Position numbers and translations under genes: made by a program. Below, piece after piece: positions 1-4,895 of a DNA stretch of 7,555 nt. Source of the DNA: Streptosporangiaceae bacterium (GTDB lineage Bacteria; Actinomycetota; Actinomycetes; Streptosporangiales; Streptosporangiaceae); the NCBI GenBank assembly GCA_030045295.1, contig JASIGD010000299.1, positions 1 through 7,555 on the forward strand, written 5' to 3'. Each line of letters starts with the position of its first letter. The first letter of the stretch is position 1. Below the pieces are notes generated by a model. It was not told the origin of the DNA. It ran no database searches and saw only the letters and a list, made by a program, of their open reading frames with translations.

Positions 1-51
1 GGCGGCTGGCTGGTCGAGGCGACCCTGCGGCCCGGGTCGGCGCCTGCATGA
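1..51 (+). CDS. C-terminal end of a sensor histidine kinase (partial)
   Basis: The open frame entering from the left edge ends at TGA 49-51 and encodes GGWLVEATLRPGSAPA. A Gly-Gly-Trp/Phe-x-Val-x-Ala-Thr-Leu ending is typical of the last strand of the HATPase domain in actinobacterial NarL-partner histidine kinases. The stop overlaps the start of the next gene as ATGA, and that gene is a response regulator, which supports a kinase-regulator pair. Only 16 residues are visible, so sensor domain, membrane segments and the catalytic histidine cannot be judged. The call rests on this short tail plus context. Confidence 0.7.
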   Translation, partial: GGWLVEATLRPGSAPA

Positions 52-746
52 GCATCTCCGTGCTGCTGGCTGACGATCAGCCGTTGCTGCGGCGCGGCTT
101 CCGGATGATCCTCGAGGCCGAGAGCGACCTGACCGTCGTCGCGGAAGCAGGGCACGGCGACGAGGCGGTGGACCTCACCCGCCGCTGCACGCCGGACGTC
201 GTGCTGATGGATATCCGGATGCCGGGCACCGACGGCATCGAGGCGACCCGGCGCATCACCGCCGCCCACCCCGGCGTGCGCGTGCTGGCCCTGACCACCT
301 TCGACCTCGACGACTACGCCTTCGGCGCGCTGCGGGCCGGCGCCAGCGGCTTCCTGCTGAAGGACGTGCGCCCGGCGGAACTGGTCGCGGCCATCAGGAC
401 GGTCGCGGCCGGGGACGCGGTCGTCTCACCCCGGGTGACCCGGCGCCTGCTGGAGGAATACGCCCAGGTTCTCCCGCTTTCCGCCGGGCAAAGGGCGCAG
501 CGCTACCCCCAGCTATCCGCGCTGACCGAGCGCGAGCGCGAGGTGTTGGTCGCGGTGGCCCGCGGCCTTTCGAACGCGGAGATCGCCGCCGCCCTGTTCG
601 TGTCCGAGGCGACGGTGAAGTCCCACGTCGGACGGATCTTGGCCAAGCTCGGGCTGCGGGACCGGGTCCAGGTGGTGGTGCTGGCCTACGAGACGGGGCT
701 CGTCCAGCCGGGCGACAACCGGGCCGGCCAGGACGCGACGCCATGA
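48..746 (+). CDS. NarL/FixJ-family two-component response regulator (LuxR-type HTH)
   Basis: A 232-residue cytoplasmic DNA-binding regulator. Residues 1-120 form a receiver domain: acidic pair D9-D10, probable phospho-acceptor D55 in VVLMDIRMPG, switch threonine T83 or T84, and K105 in FLLKD. Residues 155-215 form a LuxR/GerE helix-turn-helix (LTEREREVL, then GLSNAEIAAALFVSEATVKSHV). All key receiver residues are present, so it should be phosphorylated by its kinase. ATG 48 overlaps the upstream kinase stop (ATGA), which indicates translational coupling, and its own stop overlaps the next start in the same way. The overlap makes it likely that kinase, regulator and the downstream enzymes share a transcript. 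The family call is secure; the target genes are inferred only from position. Confidence 0.95.
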   Translation: MSISVLLADDQPLLRRGFRMILEAESDLTVVAEAGHGDEAVDLTRRCTPDVVLMDIRMPGTDGIEATRRITAAHPGVRVLALTTFDLDDYAFGALRAGASGFLLKDVRPAELVAAIRTVAAGDAVVSPRVTRRLLEEYAQVLPLSAGQRAQRYPQLSALTEREREVLVAVARGLSNAEIAAALFVSEATVKSHVGRILAKLGLRDRVQVVVLAYETGLVQPGDNRAGQDATP

Positions 747-1528
747 GGTACGAGGTGCTCGCGGTCCGCTACGGGACCCGGCTGACCCGCAAGAGCGAGG
801 TGTTCCTGCACTACGAGGTGTATGGCGAGCCGGACGCCGAGGCGCGGATGGACTACTTCTTCTGGGTTGCCCGGAGCCCTGAACGCACCGTCTTGATCGA
901 CTGCGGCTTCAATGAGCGCAGCGGCGCGCGCCGCGGGCGCACGATGCTGTGCCCGCCGGTGTCCGCGCTGGAGCGGCTCGGTATCGTGCCGGACGACGTC
1001 GGACTGCTGATAGCCACCCACGCGCACTACGACCACATCGGCAACCTGCGCTGGTTCCCGGCCGCCGAAGTGGTGCTGGCGGAGCGGGAGTACGCCTTCT
1101 GGACCGGGCCGCTGGGATCTCGGCCGCTGTTCGCCGCGTCCGCCGAGGCCGAGGACATCGAGGCGCTGCGCCAGGCCCGGAAGGCGGGCCGGCTCCGGCT
1201 GGTCGGCGGACGCGAACAGGTCGCCGACGGCATCGACGTCGTCGACGTGGGCGGCCACACCCCGGGCCAGCTCATCGTGCTCGTCGCGACCGGCCGCGGC
1301 GAGGTGGTGATCGCCTCCGATGCGGTCCACTACTACGAGGAGATGGCGCTCGAGCGCCCGTTCGCGCATGTCGCCGACCTGCCGGCCATGTTCGCCGGTT
1401 TCGGCCTGCTGCGCGACCTCGCGGCTGGCGGCGCGCGCGAGATCGTGGCCGGGCACGACCCGGACGTCATGCGGCGCTTCCCGGCGGCGGCCGGCGATGC
1501 GGCCGGGCTCGCGGTGCGGATCGGCTGA
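743..1528 (+). CDS. Metallo-beta-lactamase-fold hydrolase, N-acyl-homoserine lactonase-like
   Basis: A 261-residue soluble enzyme with the full dinuclear-metal site of the family: H93, H95, D97 and H98 in THAHYDHIGNL, H172 in GGHTPGQ, D193 in ASDAVHYY, and H238 in AGHDPDV. Length and motif spacing fit the AHL-lactonase/AttM-like branch of COG0491, which opens lactone rings, although this branch also holds esterases and other lactonases. In AiiA-type AHL lactonases, as I recall, a catalytic tyrosine sits three residues after the bridging aspartate. Here that position is H196, with Y197 and Y198 following, so AHL activity is not assured. ATG 743 overlaps the response regulator stop, and AGGA at 730-733 is a suitable ribosome binding site. 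No signal peptide is visible. Its place ahead of hydroxyacid dehydrogenases suggests it supplies a hydroxyacid substrate (inference). Confidence 0.88.
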   Translation: MRYEVLAVRYGTRLTRKSEVFLHYEVYGEPDAEARMDYFFWVARSPERTVLIDCGFNERSGARRGRTMLCPPVSALERLGIVPDDVGLLIATHAHYDHIGNLRWFPAAEVVLAEREYAFWTGPLGSRPLFAASAEAEDIEALRQARKAGRLRLVGGREQVADGIDVVDVGGHTPGQLIVLVATGRGEVVIASDAVHYYEEMALERPFAHVADLPAMFAGFGLLRDLAAGGAREIVAGHDPDVMRRFPAAAGDAAGLAVRIG

Positions 1529-1532
1529 AGGG
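1527..1532 (+). promoter_or_regulatory. Ribosome binding site fixing the GTG 1540 start
   Basis: GAAGGG overlaps the TGA stop of the hydrolase gene and lies 7 nt before GTG 1540. The frame stays open far upstream (ATG 949), but the translation there is a low-complexity Arg/Ala/Gly shadow of the hydrolase gene. The Rossmann-fold start IGFVGLGNMG begins five residues after GTG 1540, so this is the real start. Confidence 0.75.
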
Positions 1533-1539
1533 CACGCAG

Positions 1540-2454
1540 GTGAACGGGCAGCGGATCGGCTTCGTCGGCCTCGGGAACATGGGCGGCCGCATGACGCGGC
1601 GGCTTGCCGACGCCGGCCACCCGGTCCTCGGCTTCGATCCGGCGCCCGGACGCGCCGCGCAGGCAGGCGCCACGCCCGCCGCGTCGGTCGCCGAGGTTGC
1701 GGGTAGCAGCGATTGCATCCTGCTGTCGCTGCCGGACAGCACGGTCATCGAGTCGGTCGTGCTCGGCGACGGCGGCCTGCTGGAGGCGGGCCGCGCGGGC
1801 CAGGTGATCGCCGACCTCAGTACGGCCGCGCCCAGTTCCACCATCCGGCTGCATGCCGCGCTCGCCGCGCGCGGGATCGACTATCTCGACGCCGGCGTCT
1901 CCGGCGGCGCGGCGGCCGCGGAGAAGGGCACGCTGACGATCATGGTCGGCGGTTCCGCCGCCGCGCTCGACGCCATCGCCTGGGTGCTCGAGCCTATTGC
2001 CGGCGAGATAGTCCACATGGGCGGCAGCGGCACCGGCCACCTGACCAAGGTCCTGAACAACTTCCTCAACGCAGTCAGCCTGGCCGCGACCGCCGAGGTC
2101 ATGCTGGCCGCGAAGAAGGCGGGGCTCGACCTCGAGCAGGTGCTCGAGGTCATCAACTCCAGCAGCGGGGTGAACTTCGCCACGCTGAACCGGTTCCCGC
2201 GCATCATCCGGGGCGACTACCTCGAAGGCGGCCTGACCAGCGCGCTCATGACCAAGGACATCGCCCTGTACGTGGACTGCCTGCGCCAGCTGGGCGTGCC
2301 GTGCCTCGCGGCGCCCGGGCCGCTGGCGGCGTTCGGCCTGGCGAACAGCCTGGGCTACCGCGATCAGATCAGTAACAGGGTCGTAGACGCGCTCGGCGAC
2401 CTCGCCGGCGGCGTCCGCCTGCACGACGATGGCTCAGGCCGGACGGGTGAGTGA
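1540..2454 (+). CDS. Beta-hydroxyacid dehydrogenase, NAD(P)-dependent (first paralog)
   Basis: A 304-residue oxidoreductase of the 3-hydroxyisobutyrate dehydrogenase/tartronate semialdehyde reductase superfamily, oxidising a beta-hydroxyacid to the semialdehyde or keto acid, or the reverse. The N-terminal Rossmann domain opens with the dinucleotide motif G10-L-G12-N-M-G15, followed by FD at 32-33 and DLST at 92-95. The substrate-binding motif is DAGVSGG (117-123). The catalytic lysine is K170, with N174 in KVLNN, and K239-D240 lies in the C-terminal helical domain. The usual C-terminal DH(T/S)E-type motif appears altered to DQIS (275-278), and a loosely ordered polar tail follows. It starts 11 nt after the hydrolase and ends 3 nt before the cupin. 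A close relation to 6-phosphogluconate dehydrogenase exists only at the fold level. The physiological substrate is not identifiable. Confidence 0.9.
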   Translation: MNGQRIGFVGLGNMGGRMTRRLADAGHPVLGFDPAPGRAAQAGATPAASVAEVAGSSDCILLSLPDSTVIESVVLGDGGLLEAGRAGQVIADLSTAAPSSTIRLHAALAARGIDYLDAGVSGGAAAAEKGTLTIMVGGSAAALDAIAWVLEPIAGEIVHMGGSGTGHLTKVLNNFLNAVSLAATAEVMLAAKKAGLDLEQVLEVINSSSGVNFATLNRFPRIIRGDYLEGGLTSALMTKDIALYVDCLRQLGVPCLAAPGPLAAFGLANSLGYRDQISNRVVDALGDLAGGVRLHDDGSGRTGE

Positions 2455-2457
2455 CCG

Positions 2458-2847
2458 ATGGAGATCGCCAAGGGATACCAGAGCAGTGCGGTGCCGTCCG
2501 AGCAGCGCACCGCCACCTTCACCGGGCTGGTGTACGTCGATCCGGTGCTGGCCAGCGCCGACGGCGTGAACGTGAATAGGGTCTTCTTCGGGCCCGCGGC
2601 CCGGACTTTCTGGCACTGGCACGAGCGCGGTCAATTGCTGGCTGTGGTGTCCGGGCACGGGCTGATCTGCGCCGAAGGCGGCCTGCCGGCGGCGCTCGAG
2701 GCCGGCGACGTGGTCTGGGTCCCCCCGGCCGAGCGCCACTGGCACGGCGCTGGCCCGCAAACGCTAATGCTGCACCTTGCGGTGTCGCTGGGCACCACGA
2801 ACTGGCTGAATGCCGTGTCGGACGCCGACTACGGTGCCCGGCCGTGA
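2458..2847 (+). CDS. Small single-domain cupin protein
   Basis: A 129-residue beta-barrel protein. Cupin motif 1 spans G45 to G66, with H53 and H55 in WHWHERGQLL. The usual metal-binding glutamate position appears to be Q59, as in some (R)-mandelonitrile-lyase-like and carboxymuconolactone-associated cupins. Motif 2 is GDVVWVPPAERHWHG (83-97), with H94 and H96. The metal-binding set is therefore mostly present. Such cupins act as small isomerases, lyases or dioxygenases, or bind ligand without catalysis. The sequence alone does not decide which. ATG 2458 follows the previous stop by 3 nt, and GGGTGAG at 2445-2451 is a plausible ribosome binding site. The stop overlaps the next gene as GTGA. 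Its position between two dehydrogenases implies a role in the same pathway. Confidence 0.88.
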   Translation: MEIAKGYQSSAVPSEQRTATFTGLVYVDPVLASADGVNVNRVFFGPAARTFWHWHERGQLLAVVSGHGLICAEGGLPAALEAGDVVWVPPAERHWHGAGPQTLMLHLAVSLGTTNWLNAVSDADYGARP

Positions 2848-3746
2848 CCCCGTCCAGGATCGGGTTCGTCGGCGTCGGCCACATGGGCCAGCCGATGGCG
2901 CGGCGGCTGGCCGGAGCCGGGCACGTCGTGGCGGTCTACGACGCGTCTGAGCAGGCGAGGGAGCGGGTGCGCGGGGCCGCGGGCATCACCGTCGCCGAGA
3001 CGGTCACCGCGGTCGCCGACCGGGCGGATGCGGTGATCTTGATGCTGCCCGACTCCGACGTGGTGGAGCACGTCCTGCTCGACGAGGGACTGCTCGGCTG
3101 CGTCGCGCCGTCTGCCGCGGTGGTGGACATGAGCTCGTCCGAACCGGTCCGGACCCGCTTGCTGGCCGAGCGCGCGGCCCGCCGGGGCGTGACGCTGATC
3201 GACGCGCCGGTATCCGGGGGCGTTACCGGAGCCCGGGACGGCACGCTGACCATCATGGTCGGCGGCCCCGAGGCCGCTCTGGCGCAGCTGCGGCCGGTGT
3301 TCGAGGTGCTCGGATCCAAGGTCGTGCACGCCGGCGACGTCGCGGGCGCCGGGCACGCGATCAAGGCGCTGAACAACCTGATGTCGGCCGCGCACCTCCT
3401 GGTGAGCTCGGAGGCGCTGCTGGCCGGCCGCGCGTTCGGGCTCGATCCGGCGGTCATGCTCGACATCGTCAACGGCAGCAGCGGCCGCAGTGCCTCCACG
3501 GAGAACAAGTGGCCGCGGTTCATCCTGTCCGGCCGTTTCGACTCGGGTTTCGGCCTGCGGCTCATGCTCAAGGACATGAACGTGGCACTGCAGCTCGAGC
3601 GTGCGGCCGGGATCCCGGCGCCGGTCAGCCAGGCGGCCGTCGACGCATGGGCCAGCGCGGCGGCCGCGCTGCCGGTCGACGCCGACCACACGGAAATCGC
3701 GCGGTGGCTCGGGTACCGGACACCAGACCCGGGCCCCGGAGCGTAG
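2844..3746 (+). CDS. Beta-hydroxyacid dehydrogenase, NAD(P)-dependent (second paralog)
   Basis: A 300-residue member of the same superfamily as the gene at 1540-2454, but clearly divergent. It has the dinucleotide motif G10-V-G12-H-M-G15, DMSS (95-98), the substrate motif DAPVSGG (120-126), catalytic K174 with N178 in KALNN, and K243-D244. The C-terminal DHTEIARWLG (281-290) is the classical ending of 3-hydroxyisobutyrate, tartronate-semialdehyde and threonate-type dehydrogenases. GTLTIMVGG is identical in both paralogs. The GTG start overlaps the cupin stop (GTGA), implying translational coupling. It is the last gene of the operon, and its TAG lies 7 nt from the convergent tRNA-Cys, so no terminator fits between them. 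The substrate is unknown. Oxidation of a short hydroxyacid is the family expectation. Confidence 0.92.
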   Translation: MTPSRIGFVGVGHMGQPMARRLAGAGHVVAVYDASEQARERVRGAAGITVAETVTAVADRADAVILMLPDSDVVEHVLLDEGLLGCVAPSAAVVDMSSSEPVRTRLLAERAARRGVTLIDAPVSGGVTGARDGTLTIMVGGPEAALAQLRPVFEVLGSKVVHAGDVAGAGHAIKALNNLMSAAHLLVSSEALLAGRAFGLDPAVMLDIVNGSSGRSASTENKWPRFILSGRFDSGFGLRLMLKDMNVALQLERAAGIPAPVSQAAVDAWASAAAALPVDADHTEIARWLGYRTPDPGPGA

Positions 3747-3753
3747 ATCAGGG

Positions 3754-3825
3754 AGGCGGAGACGGGAATCGAACCCGTGTACAGGGCTTTGCAGGCCCTT
3801 GCCTAAGCCATTCGGCCACTCCGCC
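3754..3825 (-). tRNA. tRNA-Cys (anticodon GCA)
   Basis: The minus strand folds into a 72-nt cloverleaf. The acceptor stem is GGCGGAG/CTCCGCC. The D arm is short (GCC/GGC). The anticodon stem is AGGGC/GCCCT with loop CTGCAAA, and the anticodon GCA occupies 3792-3790. The T arm is ACGGG-TTCGATT-CCCGT, and the discriminator base is U. The CCA end is not encoded (CCC follows). It lies downstream of tRNA-Gly with a 38-nt spacer, so the two are probably processed from one precursor. Confidence 0.97.
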
Positions 3826-3852
3826 GCAAGGGCATTCCGCCGCAAGGGCATA
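3821..3852 (-). repeat. 16-bp tandem duplication at the tRNA-Cys 5' boundary
   Basis: On the + strand CCGCCGCAAGGGCAT occurs at 3821-3835 and again, exactly, at 3837-3851. With the spacer base the period is 16 bp. The copy at 3821-3835 includes the first five nucleotides of mature tRNA-Cys, so the other copy repeats those five nucleotides (GGCGG on the minus strand) within the tRNA-Gly/tRNA-Cys spacer. Confidence 0.9.
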
Positions 3853-3863
3853 CCGACCCCCGG

Positions 3864-3936
3864 AGCGGACGACGGGATTCGAACCCGCGACCCTCACCTT
3901 GGCAAGGTGATGCTCTACCAACTGAGCCACGTCCGC
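3864..3936 (-). tRNA. tRNA-Gly (anticodon GCC)
   Basis: The minus strand gives a 73-nt cloverleaf. The acceptor stem is GCGGACG/CGTCCGC, and the D arm reads GGCTCAGTTGGTAGAGC. The anticodon stem is TCACC/GGTGA with loop TTGCCAA, and the anticodon GCC occupies 3903-3901. The T arm is GCGGG-TTCGAAT-CCCGT with one G-U closing pair, and the discriminator is U. CCA is not encoded. It is the promoter-proximal gene of the Gly-Cys pair. Gly(GCC) beside Cys(GCA) is a common actinobacterial arrangement, often with a tRNA-Val, which is absent next to this pair. Confidence 0.97.
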
Positions 3937-3937
3937 G

Positions 3938-3952
3938 CGCACCCAGGGTGCG
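3938..3952. repeat. Perfect inverted repeat in the tRNA-Gly leader
   Basis: CGCACCC-A-GGGTGCG is a 7-bp-arm palindrome centred on one base. It lies one nucleotide upstream of the mature tRNA-Gly 5' end and between the predicted transcription start (about 3959) and the tRNA. In RNA it could fold as a 5-bp stem with a 5-nt loop beside the RNase P site. As DNA it could be a protein site. Confidence 0.6.
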
Positions 3953-3965
3953 TCTTGTCTTGAGA

Positions 3966-3994
3966 AGAGTAGCCGATCCTGCCGCTCGCGCAAA
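3966..3994 (-). promoter_or_regulatory. Probable promoter of the tRNA-Gly/tRNA-Cys unit
   Basis: Reading the minus strand, TTTGCG/TTGCGC (3994-3988) serves as the -35 and TACTCT (3971-3966) as the -10, separated by 16-17 nt. The -10 fits the actinobacterial TANNNT form. Transcription would start near 3959, about 23 nt upstream of tRNA-Gly. No gene other than the tRNAs lies downstream. Confidence 0.6.
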
Positions 3995-4068
3995 CTCCTA
4001 ACCACCCTTCGGGCTTGCCTCCACCCGCCACCCGTCACGCTTCGATGCCGGTTGAAATATTGCTGGGT

Positions 4069-4074
4069 TAGCGT
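4069..4074 (+). promoter_or_regulatory. -10 element for a probable leaderless mRNA
   Basis: TAGCGT matches TANNNT and ends 6 nt before ATG 4081, the spacing expected when transcription begins at the A of the start codon, a frequent arrangement in actinobacteria. There is no purine-rich ribosome binding site before this ATG, consistent with a leaderless message. No good -35 lies at 17-18 nt. TTGAAA at 4052-4057 is only 11 nt upstream and too close. GCT-GGGTT-AGC (4062-4072) is a small inverted repeat overlapping the -10 and could be an operator. Confidence 0.45.
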
Positions 4075-4080
4075 CGGAAC

Positions 4081-4860
4081 ATGACTACACCGGCGCCGCC
4101 CCTGCCGTCCGGCACCGCCCCGTACGAAACCGACATCGCCCTGGCCGCCGCGCTGATCGCGGACCCGACCCGGGCCGCGATCTTGCGCGCGCTCTTGCCC
4201 GACCGCCCGCTGGCCGCGGGGGAGCTGGCCGGGCTGGCCGGCGTCAGCGCGGCCACCGCCAGCTTCCACCTGACCAAGCTCCTCGAGGGCCGCATGATCG
4301 CGGTCGCCCGGCAGGGCAGGCACCGCTACTACCGCCTGGCCGGCTACGAGGTCGCGGCCGCGCTGGAGGCGCTCGGCCTGATCAGCCCCCCGCTGCCGGT
4401 CCGCACCCTGCGGCAGTCCCGCGAGGCCGTCGCGCTTACCGAGGCACGTACCTGCTACGACCACCTGGCGGGCCGGGCCGGGGTGGACCTGCTGGCGGCC
4501 ATGCTCGGCCGCGGTCTGCTGGCCAGGGAAAAACAACAATCTTCGGCCCTAACGGCCAGCGATGCTGCCGCCGTCACGCGCTTTGAAGTCACCGGGGCCG
4601 GAGCGGAGACGCTTGGCTCGTTCGGCATAAATGTCACTGAAATACGGCGGTCACGCAGAACCTTCGCCGGCGAGTGCATCGACTGGACCCAGCGCCGCGG
4701 GCACCTGAACGGCGCGCTGGCCGCCGCCATCACCGGCCGGCTGTTCGAGCTCGGCTGGATCGAGCGCGGCTTTGAGAAGGGGCAGCGCCGCCGCAGCGTG
4801 CGAGTTACCGCGGCGGGGGCCGAGGGCCTGGCCGTGACGTTCGGGTTCAGGTCCCGCTAG
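4081..4860 (+). CDS. ArsR-family winged-helix regulator with C-terminal Cys/His domain
   Basis: A 259-residue probable transcription regulator. Residues 17-90 form an ArsR-type winged helix: ALIADPTRAAILRALL, then the recognition helix region AGVSAATASFHLTKLLEGRMI, and the wing RQGRHRYYRLAG. Plain ArsR proteins are about 100-120 residues, so this one carries a long extra domain. That domain contains RTCYDHLAG (123-131; C125, H128) and ECIDWTQRRGHLNG (198-211; C199, H208), which look like ligand-, metal- or redox-binding motifs. It ends with a second helical segment resembling a winged helix (220-259). The linker region around 4529-4545 is noticeably AT-rich compared with the rest. hutH follows 35 nt downstream on the same strand, so control of histidine breakdown is possible but unproven. 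The inducer is unknown. Confidence 0.85.
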   Translation: MTTPAPPLPSGTAPYETDIALAAALIADPTRAAILRALLPDRPLAAGELAGLAGVSAATASFHLTKLLEGRMIAVARQGRHRYYRLAGYEVAAALEALGLISPPLPVRTLRQSREAVALTEARTCYDHLAGRAGVDLLAAMLGRGLLAREKQQSSALTASDAAAVTRFEVTGAGAETLGSFGINVTEIRRSRRTFAGECIDWTQRRGHLNGALAAAITGRLFELGWIERGFEKGQRRRSVRVTAAGAEGLAVTFGFRSR

Positions 4861-4871
4861 ATCTTCCCGCC

Positions 4872-4895
4872 GCCCGGCATGGCAGGCTGTCGGGC
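4872..4895 (+). repeat. Inverted repeat just before the hutH start
   Basis: GCCCG (4872-4876) and CGGGC (4891-4895) form 5-bp arms around a 14-nt loop, and the second arm directly abuts ATG 4896. This occupies the place where a ribosome binding site would be, and no good Shine-Dalgarno sequence is otherwise visible. It could be an operator or simply chance in GC-rich DNA. Confidence 0.3.

Noticed and set aside
949..1539. Upstream extension of the first dehydrogenase frame to ATG 949
   Set aside because: The translated extension is an Arg/Ala/Gly-rich shadow of the metallo-hydrolase gene in another frame. GTG 1540 has a good ribosome binding site and the correct Rossmann-fold start.
3509..3963. 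Open frames across the tRNA pair on the + strand, including GDGNRTRVQGF and TTGFEPATLTLAR peptides
   Set aside because: These are well-known spurious translations of antisense tRNA genes; both tRNAs fold as full cloverleaves here.
3748..4539. 263-residue minus-strand frame through both tRNAs into the ArsR-type gene
   Set aside because: It contains antisense tRNA translation and a low-complexity shadow of the regulator gene, with no family motif.
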